A stretch of 33,030 nucleotides of DNA, taken from the NCBI GenBank assembly GCA_001917435.1, contig MNEA01000105.1, forward strand, positions 1 to 33,030, written 5' to 3'. Position 1 is the stretch's first letter. Every line of letters starts with the position of its first letter. The notes under the pieces are model-generated. The model had not been told where the DNA came from, searched no databases, and saw only the letters and a program-made list of their open reading frames with translations. Shown here one piece after another: positions 1 to 7,982 of this stretch. The position numbers were made by a program, and so were the translations under genes. The DNA is from Acidobacteria bacterium 13_2_20CM_2_57_6 (GTDB lineage Bacteria; Acidobacteriota; Terriglobia; Acidiferrales; UBA7541).

Positions 1-110
1 CTCATCTGCAGCAAGCATTTTTGCGCCGGAAAGTAGCTAGTCCTTGATCGGAAAGCTCGATGGCACTGTATTCTTTGCCCTTCAAGCCTCGTCAAAGCAA
101 ACATCCACTC

Positions 111-1121
111 ATGAAGCGCCTTGGCCTGGCGGCACTTCTCTTTTTTTGCCCTTTGCTTCCTGCCCCAGCCTGGGCCCAACGGGGCGCGGCCTCCAGCGGC
201 CGTTCCGCCGGAGCCGCCGAAATCAACGTGCAGGTTCGCTATCCCGATGGAACGGCCGCTCCTCGCGGTATTCATGTACGCCTCGAATCCGAAGAGGGCG
301 GGGCCGCCGACGATTGCGTCACCGAAACGGGCGGCAAGTGCCGCTTCCTTCCCAATTCGTCCGGAATGTACATCGTGCGGCTCAACCAAATCGGGTACAA
401 GGAGGTCTCCGTTCACGTCAATCTCGTGGATACCTTGCGGGGATTTGTCACTCTCGACCTGAAACCCGACCACGCAAACGCCCCGCCTGAGACCCCCGAC
501 GGGGTTTCCGGCGATTCCATTTCTGCCGTGGACCTGAGCATTCCAGAGAATGCTCGCCAGGAATTCGAGAAGGGCCAGAGCGCCATGAAGGAGAATAAGC
601 TGGACGCCGGCATCGCTCATCTCCGGAAGGCGATCAAGCTCTACGATGCCTACCCAATGGCCTACGCGCTCTTAGGAACCGCCTATCTGGAACAGAAAAA
701 GTGGAGAGACGCCGGGACGGCCCTGCAAAAGTCGATCAGCCTCGATTCCAATTCCGCGGATGCTTACCTGGCATTGGGTGCGGTGTTCAATCAAACCAGG
801 GACTATTCCCAGGCAGAAACAGCTCTTCTCCGCGGGCTGGAGCTAAAGCCCGAAGCCTTCGCAGGCCACTACGAACTTGCCAAAACTTATTGGGAACTAG
901 GCCGCTGGCGGGAAGCCGCACCCCACGTTCGCAAGGCCGTTGCCGGCATGCCCGACGTGGCCTCACCGCACGTCCTCCTGGGAAACATCTTGCTTCGCGA
1001 GAATAACCCGCAGGGGGCGCTGATTGAGTATCAGGAATACCTCAGGCTCGATCCGAACGGCCTCATGGCGCAGGGGGTGCGCCAAATGATTGAGAAAATT
1101 CGAAGGTCCGCTCGCCCCTAA
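111..1121 (+). CDS. Secreted tetratricopeptide-repeat protein
   Basis: The 336-residue product probably scaffolds protein contacts in the periplasm or envelope; no enzymatic role is visible. I chose the ATG at 111 because it gives a clean signal peptide (MKRLGLAALLFF..., ending near PAWAQ), whereas the in-frame ATG at 60 adds 17 residues that break it. Residues about 40-125 form a beta-rich segment resembling a carboxypeptidase-regulatory/Ig-like fold (INVQVRYPDG, IGYKEVSVHV). After a linker, residues about 140-335 hold roughly five TPR units, with A/Y/L-G-x-A-Y and P-A-like helix pairs (AYALLGTAYLEQKKW, AYLALGAVFNQTRDY, HYELAKTYWELGRW, HVLLGNILLRENNP). It precedes two MacB-like permeases by about 120 bases, so an accessory role in that module is possible but only inferred. 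The TPR assignment is secure; the function is unknown. Confidence 0.85.
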   Translation: MKRLGLAALLFFCPLLPAPAWAQRGAASSGRSAGAAEINVQVRYPDGTAAPRGIHVRLESEEGGAADDCVTETGGKCRFLPNSSGMYIVRLNQIGYKEVSVHVNLVDTLRGFVTLDLKPDHANAPPETPDGVSGDSISAVDLSIPENARQEFEKGQSAMKENKLDAGIAHLRKAIKLYDAYPMAYALLGTAYLEQKKWRDAGTALQKSISLDSNSADAYLALGAVFNQTRDYSQAETALLRGLELKPEAFAGHYELAKTYWELGRWREAAPHVRKAVAGMPDVASPHVLLGNILLRENNPQGALIEYQEYLRLDPNGLMAQGVRQMIEKIRRSARP

Positions 1122-1243
1122 TTAAGATACTCAGCTCTCGGTTCATTCTCTCTAACCTAAAACGCTGTCACCTCACTCTATTCCCTTGCCCTGGCATGAA
1201 ATCCTGAAGCTGTCCGGCGCGTATGTTAGGATGAGGTGCGTTT

Positions 1244-2500
1244 GTGTCCCCAGGCTCTATGCCGCGTCCGACCACCATGAACTTGTCCGAGGCTGTGGCT
1301 ATTTCCGCCTCCAGCCTTTGGGCACACAAGCTGCGCAGCGTCCTGACGCTGATCGGCGTAGTCATTGGTGTGGCGGCGGTGATCGCCGTCGTCAGTCTGA
1401 TCAACGGCGCCAACCAATACGTCGCCACACGCGTTTTCCGTCTTGGTGCAGACGTCTTTGGGTTATCCAAGCAGCCTTCCATCATTACCAACGTTGACGA
1501 TTGGCTCGAATTTCAGAAGCGCAAGCGCCTTACCTACGACGATTTTGAGGCTGTGCGAGATCTCTGCAAGTCCTGCAAGGAAATCGGCGCCTCGCTCGGC
1601 GGCCGCGTCGAGGTCAAGAGCGGCCTGAATTCGCTGAAGGATACTAACCTGCGCGCCTGGACTCCCCAGATGCCCGAACTGTACGACGTCGATCTCGTCG
1701 CCGGCCGTCACATTACCGATTCGGATTTGAATAGCGCTGCGCCGGTTTGTGTGATTGGCATGGATATCGTGGAAAACCTTATGCCCGGCGTGGATCCCGT
1801 GGGCAAAGAAGTTCGCTGGAACAACATCCCGTGTGAAGTGATTGGCATTGGGAAAAAAGAAGGTTCCTCCCTGGGAACTTCGCTGGACAACTGGATCATC
1901 CTGCCGCTCAGCACCTACAACAAGGAATACGGCAATCAGCAGACTTCCCTGCGCGTCACCGCGCGTGCCGGCTCGGCGGCAAACATTCAGCTCACCGTCG
2001 ATGAAGTCCGACAGATCATGCGCGGCCGACACCACTTGCCCTACGACACCAAGGATGATTTCGCAATCGAGACCAGCGATTCCTTTCTCTCGTTGTGGAA
2101 GAGCATCAGCGGATCTTTCTTTGTCGTGACCATCGCCATCGCCTCGATTTCGCTGCTGGTCGGCGGAATCGTCATCATGAACATCATGCTCGTTTCCGTC
2201 ACGGAACGAACCCGCGAAATTGGCGTCCGCAAAGCGCTGGGCGCCCGCCGCGGGGATATCCTGCGACAATTTCTGATCGAGTCGTCCACCATTTCCGTGA
2301 TCGGCGGAGCCATCGGCGTAATCTTGGGCGTGCTGGCGGCCAAGCTCGTTTCCTGGGTTTCGCCGCTCCCGAGCGCCGTACAACTTTGGTCGGTGATGGG
2401 GGGACTGACGGTCGCGCTTAGCGTCGGATTATTCTTTGGCACCTATCCGGCGTCGAAAGCTGCCAAGCTCGATCCCGTGGAAGCGTTGCGATCGGAGTAA
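1244..2500 (+). CDS. MacB-like ABC transporter permease (first of a tandem pair)
   Basis: This is a 418-residue permease of the MacB/FtsX superfamily, an inner-membrane subunit that couples an ATPase to mechanical transmission or export across the envelope. It has the canonical order: one membrane helix at about residues 31-55 (SVLTLIGVVIGVAAV), a periplasmic MacB core domain to about 285, then three C-terminal helices (beginning FFVVTIAIASISLL), with the diagnostic TERTREIGVRKALGA loop and a C-terminal DPVEAL motif. The GTG at 1244 is preceded five bases upstream by GAGGTG (1233-1238), which favours it over the in-frame ATGs at 1259 and 1277. No ATP-binding domain is fused or adjacent, so the ATPase must be elsewhere. 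The next permease starts 12 bases downstream, indicating one transcript. The substrate cannot be read from the sequence. Confidence 0.92.
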   Translation: MSPGSMPRPTTMNLSEAVAISASSLWAHKLRSVLTLIGVVIGVAAVIAVVSLINGANQYVATRVFRLGADVFGLSKQPSIITNVDDWLEFQKRKRLTYDDFEAVRDLCKSCKEIGASLGGRVEVKSGLNSLKDTNLRAWTPQMPELYDVDLVAGRHITDSDLNSAAPVCVIGMDIVENLMPGVDPVGKEVRWNNIPCEVIGIGKKEGSSLGTSLDNWIILPLSTYNKEYGNQQTSLRVTARAGSAANIQLTVDEVRQIMRGRHHLPYDTKDDFAIETSDSFLSLWKSISGSFFVVTIAIASISLLVGGIVIMNIMLVSVTERTREIGVRKALGARRGDILRQFLIESSTISVIGGAIGVILGVLAAKLVSWVSPLPSAVQLWSVMGGLTVALSVGLFFGTYPASKAAKLDPVEALRSE

Positions 2501-2512
2501 GCAACCAACTCT

Positions 2513-3841
2513 ATGGCTACGCTCGGAAAAACACTGCCGCAAACCGCCGCCCTTCCGGTGCGTTCCCTGATTCGCAAGGACGGCGCGTTGAAGCTTCGCG
2601 GCGAAGTGCTGCTCGCGCTGGACACGTTGCGAAAAAATCCGCTGCGCTCGGCACTGACCATTCTCGGCATCGTCATCGGCATCACCACGGTCATCGCTGT
2701 CAGCGCCATGATCAACGGCTTGAATGACAATGTGCTGGCTGGAATCCGGGAGCTGGGCTCGGACACCATCATTGCCTATCGCTTCCCGTGGGCTTCGCTC
2801 TCGCGGCCCCCGAGCGAATGGTTTACGCGAAAGGAATTGCAGCCGGAATGGGCCGAGGACATGTCCAAGCTGCCGCATGTCGCGGCGGCTTCCCCGTCGA
2901 TGCGCATTTTCATGCCGCAATTCGGATCGGGCACAGCGGACTTGCGCCGCGGCGTCTACCGCGCAAAGAACGTGATCCTCCAGGGAAATTCGCCCTCGAT
3001 CGGCCGCATCTTCGACCTGAAGATCGAATACGGGCGAATGTTCAATGAGACGGATGCCGATCACCACATGCCCGTGGTGCTGCTCGGCTACGACACGGCA
3101 AGAATACTTTTTCCAGAGTCCGTTTCCGACAGCATCGGAAAAGAAGTCACTATCAACGGCCAGCTCTTCAGCGTCATCGGCACGTGCGAAAAGCGCAAGC
3201 AGGGAATTTCTGGCGGCTCGAATCCCGAAGACAACATCGCCATGATGCCGGTGACCACGCTCCGCAAACTTTATCCCAACCAGAAAGATTACGTTATTTT
3301 CGCGAAGGCCTCTGATCCTGCGCAGGTCGGCCAGGCCGTCGAAGAAATGCGCGACCTGCTGCGCCGCAAGCGCCGCCTTTCGAATGACAAACCTGATGAT
3401 TTTGCGCTCTTCACTTCGGACTATTTTCTCGATTTGTGGAACAAGATCAGCGGCCTGATTTTCATTCTGATGTTCGCAGTCGCTTCGGTAGGCCTGATTG
3501 TCGGAGGCATCGGCGTGATGAACATCATGCTCGTGAGCGTCACGGAACGCACTCGGGAGATCGGCGTTCGCAAGGCTATCGGCGCCAAGCGTGGCAACAT
3601 TCTGTCGCAATTCCTGATTGAAGCGGTCACCCTGAGCGCGGTGGGCGGCGTTATCGGCGTCCTGTTGGGGTCAGGCCTCTCCTTGCTGATGCGCTATGGC
3701 CTGAAAATGCCCGCAGTCCTCTCCCTGTTCTGGATCGCCACGGCTCTGATCATGTGCGCACTCATTGGCATCGTCTTTGGCGTCTACCCTGCCTGGAAAG
3801 CTGCTCGCCTCGATCCCGTCGAAGCCCTTCGCTATGAATAG
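2513..3841 (+). CDS. MacB-like ABC transporter permease (second of a tandem pair)
   Basis: This 442-residue protein is homologous to the preceding permease and probably pairs with it as a heterodimer. The first 30 or so residues are polar and cytoplasmic; a helix follows at about 45-65 (SALTILGIVIGITTVIAV), then a periplasmic MacB core to about 310, then three helices (FILMFAVASVGLIVGG; TLSAVGGVIGVLLG; LFWIATALIMCALIG). The TERTREIGVRKAIGAKRG loop and the terminal DPVEALRYE are family hallmarks. It starts 12 bases after its partner stops, consistent with a bicistronic unit. Neither permease carries a nucleotide-binding domain and none is encoded nearby in the window. It ends 31 bases before the convergent winged-helix regulator gene, with no clear terminator hairpin between them. 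Confidence 0.92.
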   Translation: MATLGKTLPQTAALPVRSLIRKDGALKLRGEVLLALDTLRKNPLRSALTILGIVIGITTVIAVSAMINGLNDNVLAGIRELGSDTIIAYRFPWASLSRPPSEWFTRKELQPEWAEDMSKLPHVAAASPSMRIFMPQFGSGTADLRRGVYRAKNVILQGNSPSIGRIFDLKIEYGRMFNETDADHHMPVVLLGYDTARILFPESVSDSIGKEVTINGQLFSVIGTCEKRKQGISGGSNPEDNIAMMPVTTLRKLYPNQKDYVIFAKASDPAQVGQAVEEMRDLLRRKRRLSNDKPDDFALFTSDYFLDLWNKISGLIFILMFAVASVGLIVGGIGVMNIMLVSVTERTREIGVRKAIGAKRGNILSQFLIEAVTLSAVGGVIGVLLGSGLSLLMRYGLKMPAVLSLFWIATALIMCALIGIVFGVYPAWKAARLDPVEALRYE

Positions 3842-3872
3842 TCATTGATGCACGCGTGGAATTCATATTGGA

Positions 3873-4544
3873 CTAAGACACTTCCGCAAGTTGCTTGAGC
3901 GGCACTACGGCCGTCTTCCCGTAGTGCTCGCCATCCAGAATCCGCACCCGGCAGTGCGGTTGGGTTGAGTCAACCTCCAGGATTCTCACTTGGGTTCCGT
4001 TCGGGACCATCAGCAGTCTTTGAGATGCAATCAGGAGGGACAGCCCCACATCGTCGTTCGCCGCATCGAGCTTCTCTCTTTCCGTGGCCGTTTCTTCATC
4101 GACGGACACCAACGTAAATGAGAGTTGACTCTCAGAACAGAGCTTGGCTACGCGGCCCACTTTCGAAGTCGCAGTTGGGGCTTTCGTGGGAGTCGAAATC
4201 CGCGCGGCTTGTTCCACTTTGCCGATGAATCTGTAGCCGCGCTTCGGAAGGGTTTCGACGAAACGCGGCTTCTTCTTGTCATCACCCAAAGCCTGGCGCA
4301 ACTTCTTGATGGCCGTGTTGAGGCTGTGTTCGAAGTCCACAAAAGTATCGCCGGGCCACAGCCTTTTCTCGAACTCCTCGCGTGTGACGACTTCACCCGG
4401 ACGCTCTAGAAGCACGGTAAGTACTTGAAACGGTTGCACTTGCAGCTTTATTTTGCGGCCGGCTCTGTAGAGTTCGCCGGCCCGAAAATCCACTTCAAAA
4501 ACGTCAAAGCGTGCGAGGAGAGGGGGACAGCCAGGCGTCGACAT
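3873..4544 (-). CDS. Winged-helix (OmpR/CadC-type) transcriptional regulator, soluble
   Basis: The 223-residue product is a DNA-binding regulator. Residues about 12-110 form an OmpR/PhoB-type winged helix with family signatures: a beta-strand start (FDVFEVDFRAGELYR), the recognition region LWPGDTFVDFEHSLNTAIKKLRQALGD, and the wing FVETLPKRGYRFIG. No receiver domain precedes it and no membrane helix follows, unlike ToxR/CadC. The C-terminal 70 residues (from about 155) end in a small beta-rich segment (GTQVRILEVDS, CRVRILDGEHYGKTAVVPL) resembling an SH3-like fold. In Acidobacteriota such DNA-binding domains are usually fused to TPR or beta-propeller modules, so this is a short variant. The ATG at 4544 is preceded by a GAGG. 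It is divergent from a small secreted protein gene at 4803 and convergent with the permease pair. Confidence 0.85.
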   Translation of the reverse strand: MSTPGCPPLLARFDVFEVDFRAGELYRAGRKIKLQVQPFQVLTVLLERPGEVVTREEFEKRLWPGDTFVDFEHSLNTAIKKLRQALGDDKKKPRFVETLPKRGYRFIGKVEQAARISTPTKAPTATSKVGRVAKLCSESQLSFTLVSVDEETATEREKLDAANDDVGLSLLIASQRLLMVPNGTQVRILEVDSTQPHCRVRILDGEHYGKTAVVPLKQLAEVS

Positions 4545-4653
4545 ACAGACCTCAATGCAATGCGTCGCACGAATATATCACGGCTCCCGAAATTCACGGT
4601 GGGGCTGCGTACGCTCGCCTAAGTCCTCAGTCCCCCTGAACTTCCGAGTTCAC

Positions 4654-4670
4654 CTGAAGACTCCCTTCAG
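4654..4670. promoter_or_regulatory. Inverted repeat, candidate operator
   Basis: A perfect 6-bp inverted repeat with a 5-base spacer (CTGAAG-ACTCC-CTTCAG) lies in the divergent region between the winged-helix regulator (start 4544) and the secreted protein gene (start 4803). CCTGAA also occurs as a direct repeat at 4635-4640 and 4653-4658. It may bind the adjacent regulator, but this is inference from position and symmetry only. Confidence 0.3.
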
Positions 4671-4802
4671 TTCATCTGCGGTGCATTGCGCTTCCAACGG
4701 GAGTGCGCGAAAGTGCAAAACATCTCGTGACGCTTCAGGGGCGCCAGGAGCAAAACAAAGTCAGCCTGAATAACGCTGATCAAAATGAAAGAGGAGGTTC
4801 CC

Positions 4803-5246
4803 ATGAAAAAGCGTCTTTTTGTGATGGCAGGTTTGCTGGTGTTCGCGAGCATGGTGGCGACTCAAGTTGTGCGTGCAGACGAACCCATGTTGGTGAACAT
4901 TCCGTTTGCATTCGTTGCCGGCAATGCGACACTGCCGGCCGGTGAGTATCGCGTCGAGAGGTTGCACGGGAATTCCGCTGTGGTTTTGATTCGTTGCTCA
5001 GACACAAGCGCGGCGGCCGTGGCGCTTTCGAATGCTACCCAAGCAAAGGAAACACCAACCCAATCGAAGCTAATCTTCAAACGCTATGACAACCGCTATT
5101 TCCTTTCGCAGGTCTGGAGCGCAGGATCGATCCGCGGAAGAGAACTCATGAAATCGCGAGCCGAAAAAGAAATCACGCAGTCTGCGCGTTTCGAAACGAA
5201 AGGCGAAGTTACGCTGCTTGCCCGTCTGTCCCCCGCCAGACCGTGA
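4803..5246 (+). CDS. Small secreted protein of unknown function
   Basis: The 147-residue product begins with a typical signal peptide (MKKRLFVMAGLLVFASMVATQVVRAD) and is therefore probably periplasmic or secreted. The ATG at 4803 has a strong ribosome binding site, GAGGAGG at 4791-4797, which rules out the in-frame ATG at 4785. The mature part is beta-rich and shows the pattern VNIPFAFVAGNATLPAGEYRV, seen in a group of small exported proteins common in Acidobacteriota; I recognise the type but know no function. Cysteines are few (one in the mature part), and there are no metal-binding clusters. It stands alone: divergent from the winged-helix regulator and followed 36 bases later by a strong hairpin. 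It could be a target of that regulator. Confidence 0.75.
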   Translation: MKKRLFVMAGLLVFASMVATQVVRADEPMLVNIPFAFVAGNATLPAGEYRVERLHGNSAVVLIRCSDTSAAAVALSNATQAKETPTQSKLIFKRYDNRYFLSQVWSAGSIRGRELMKSRAEKEITQSARFETKGEVTLLARLSPARP

Positions 5247-5282
5247 CCCGCCTCCCCAGCCCCATTGGCAAGCCAGCGGACT

Positions 5283-5311
5283 GGAAGCCGGAGCCCTCAG
5301 CTCCGGCTTCC
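5283..5311. terminator. Strong bidirectional hairpin terminator
   Basis: A perfect 12-bp stem (GGAAGCCGGAGC paired with GCTCCGGCTTCC) with a 5-base loop (CCTCA) sits between the convergent secreted-protein gene (stop 5246) and the ADOP pseudogene (stop 5408). It is followed by TTGTGCTT rather than a long T run, so it may act from both sides as a stem-driven terminator. Confidence 0.75.
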
Positions 5312-5407
5312 TTGTGCTTCCACGATCATTATTTCCAGGACTCCCGGTCCGCCAGGAAGTTCGTTGAAGGTCTACTTCCTTAAGATGGTCCTGGTCGCAA
5401 CCCGCGG

Positions 5408-7490
5408 TCACTCGTACCTCAGCGCCACCATGGGATCGACTCGCATCGCCCTCCGCGCCGGAAGATAACACGCCAAGAGCGCCACAGTAGCAAGCATCCC
5501 AGCGACGCCCGCGTAAGTCGCAGGATCAATCGGCTTGACTCCGACCAGCAATCCTTCCATTAGCTTCGCACCAACTGTCGCTCCTGCCAATCCCGCAAGA
5601 ATCCCGATCCCGATAATCGCCGCTCCTTGTCTCAGCACCATGCCAACAATCTGCCTCCGCTCCGCTCCCAGCGCCATGCGAATCCCAATTTCGTTGGTGC
5701 GCCGTGCCATTACATACGACATCACTCCGTAAATCCCCACCGCCGCCAGGATCAGCGCCAGGGCCGCCATCCCTCCTAGAAGCACAGTTTCATACGTCGT
5801 GTCCGTCATGGATTCGGTAATGATCTGCGCCATCGGCCGCACGTGCATCAGTGCGAGATTCGCGTCTTGCGACTGCACAGCGCTCCGCACCGTTCCAGCC
5901 AACGCCCCTGCCGCTCCACCCCCCTTCACCACGATAGAAAGATTTGGCATGTCTAAATCCCATTCGAGCGGATAGTATGCTTCGGGCATCGCTTTGCTGC
6001 GCACTCTGCCTTGTTTCACGTCGCCAACAACTCCGATGACCTCAAGTCGGACGAAATGTTCGAAAATCTTCCCCACAGCATCCTGTTTTGGCCAGAACGT
6101 TTGTGCCATCGTTTGATTGATGACCGCACGCAACGTGTATTTTTTCACCACTGCTTTAGTCTCTTCGTCGGTCTTTGCCGGAATCACTTCCCGCATGAAC
6201 TTCGCTGTTAGTTCATAATCGTTCTTCTCAAACTCTCGCCCCGCCAAAAGAGGAATCCCCATCGCTCGGAAATAGTCGCCTCTAAGCGACGTGGACTCCA
6301 CCAGCGGTCCGCTCATGCTCCCCGTTTCCTGGCCAGGAATATGGATGTAGCCGTTGTTCCCGCCGAGTAGCGGCAGCTTCGTGGTAATCGCCGCTGCCTT
6401 GACGCCCGGCGATACGCGCAACTTTTGCAAGAGTTGGTCGACAAACTCACGTCGCTGGTCGAACGTTTTGTATTTGCTCTCTGGAAGCTTCACTTCCGCC
6501 GTCAGCACGTTCGCTGGCTGCACGCCAATTTCTGTTGCTCGCAAATGCGCAAGTGTCCGGAGCAGTAGTCCCGCTCCGATCAGGAGGGCGAGCGACAGCG
6601 CGATTTCTCCGGCCACCAAAGTGCTCCTCAGCCAATGCAATCGTTTTGTGGTGCTCCCGCCAGGCGCTCCTTTCGATTTCAGCGTTTCGCCCGCGTCCAC
6701 GCCCGACGACTGCAGCGCGGGAGCAAGTCCAAACAGAACTCCAACGGCGAGGCAGGTTGCCAGTGCAAATGTCATCGGCACCAACCCCACTTCGACTGGG
6801 TTGGGCTGTGGCACCGACGGTGGCAGCGACGCCTTCAGCGCCGCTACTCCGCCATATGCAATCACCACGCCGAAAGCCCCGCTCACAAGCGAAAGCACCA
6901 GGCTCTCCGTCAGCAGTTGCCGCGCGAGCCTTCCACGTCCCGCTCCCAGCGCACCCCGGACGGCCATCTCTTGCCGGCGGCTCGTCGCCCGAGCAAGCAA
7001 TAAATTCGCCACGTTCGCGGAGGCAATCAGCAAAACTAGTCCTACCGCTCCGAACATGATCCACCGCTGGCTGCTCAAATCTCCAACCAGATCCTCTCTC
7101 ATGGGCGTCACGATCGCGTCCACATTCCTGTTGTTGTCCGGGAACTGTTTTTCTAACCGTTCAGCGATCGTCCGCAAATCCGCCAGTGCTTTTGACGACG
7201 GTGAACCCCGGACTTTTCGCCAGCATTCGCGCCGCATACTGAACGTCTTGTACCACATCCTCAATCCAGTTCACTTTACGCATGTCCCGGCACTCCTCTT
7301 TGGTCTGCTCGATGCCCCCGAACTCGATCCGTGCCCGCCTCGCTGCTTCGTCCCGGGGCAGCCCGCCGCGCACTAAATCCTCGGCGTACGCTTCCATGTG
7401 AAAGCGCATCTCCACGTCCATTTCGCTCTCCATCCGCGATCGTTGCAGTGTCGCGCTCAGCCACGAACGGAATCGGCACCAAACCGTCAC
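5408..7490 (-). pseudogene. ADOP-type ABC permease, broken by an internal deletion and frameshift
   Basis: ADOP permeases are long (about 800-900 residue) MacB-type permeases with two permease repeats and a polar N-terminal extension, usually next to PadR. The N-terminal part reads in one frame from a GTG at 7490 to about 7195: the helical extension (MDVEMRFHMEAYAEDLV, DEAARRARIEFGGI, NWIEDVVQDVQYAARML) ending at SPGFTVV. That frame stops at 7161. From about 7190 the sequence continues in another frame at ALADLRTIAERLEKQFPD, normally the end of the first periplasmic domain, and runs intact to VDPMVALRYE at 5408. The expected first membrane helix (usually ALGIGANTAIF-like) and most of the first periplasmic domain, roughly 200-280 residues, are missing. 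The start codon overlaps the padR stop (GTGA), so the original pair was translationally coupled. It is probably non-functional unless the assembly is wrong here. Confidence 0.85.
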
Positions 7491-7837
7491 ACTTCCTCCG
7501 GCTTCGTCCCTAGAATCCCCGCGATCACATCCGTCATGCGGTTCCATTTGTCAGCTTCGGTGAGCAATCGCCGCTTCCCCGCCGCCGTCAATCGGTAATA
7601 CTTCGCCTTGCGCTTGTTTTCCGATTCGCCCCATTCGCTGGTGATCCAGCCCTGGTGTTCCAGCCGGTACATTGCCGGATACAGTGATCCTTGCTGAATC
7701 TCCAAGCGGTCTTTCGAAATCTGCTGAATTCGAAGCAGAATCCCGTACCCATGCAATGGTCCGAGTGAAACTGCTTTGAGAATCAGCAGGTCCAGCGTTC
7801 CTTGCAGAAGGTCCATTTGTTTATCCACGGAACCCAT
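7487..7837 (-). CDS. PadR family transcriptional regulator
   Basis: The 116-residue product is a PadR winged-helix repressor. It shows the family signature from the N-terminus: DLLQGTLDLLILKAVSLGPLHGYGI (helices 1-2), the recognition helix and wing IQQGSLYPAMYRLEHQGWI and KRKAKYYRLTAAGKRRL, then a C-terminal helix WNRMTDVIAGIL for dimerisation. It is the short type (about 110 residues) characteristically paired with ADOP permeases in Acidobacteriota. The start is ambiguous: ATG at 7837 lies directly against AGGAGAG (7844-7838), so the in-frame GTG at 7828 or ATG at 7816 may be used instead. Its final bases overlap the permease start (GTGA). Its upstream region carries paired direct repeats that look like its own operator. 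The ligand is unknown. Confidence 0.93.
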   Translation of the reverse strand: MGSVDKQMDLLQGTLDLLILKAVSLGPLHGYGILLRIQQISKDRLEIQQGSLYPAMYRLEHQGWITSEWGESENKRKAKYYRLTAAGKRRLLTEADKWNRMTDVIAGILGTKPEEV

Positions 7838-7877
7838 CTCTCCTAGATGGCCTGGGAATATAACCTGGCTCTCCTAG
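7838..7877 (-). promoter_or_regulatory. Paired direct repeats upstream of padR, candidate PadR operator
   Basis: CTCTCCTAG (plus-strand reading) occurs at 7838-7846 and exactly again at 7869-7877, 31 bp apart or about three helical turns. Between them lie two copies of CCTGG (7851-7855 and 7864-7868 region) flanking an AT-rich core, GAATATAA, which on the minus strand reads TTATATTC and could be a -10 element. Position over the padR promoter suggests autoregulation; binding is inferred. Confidence 0.45.
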
Positions 7878-7982
7878 GCTGTCAAGGAGAAGTGAGGTAC
7901 GCCGAAACCTCGCTTGTCAGCTTCGCCCTTCCTGCTTAGACTCCTTTCGAAGCACTCGACACAATTTGGACAGGCCGGACCA

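Noticed and set aside
2429..3610. Minus-strand open frame of 393 codons over the second MacB permease
   Set aside because: It is antisense to a well-supported permease; no ribosome binding site or domain.
6354..7376. Plus-strand open frame of 340 codons over the ADOP gene
   Set aside because: It is antisense to clear permease motifs, Ser/Arg-rich, with no family resemblance.
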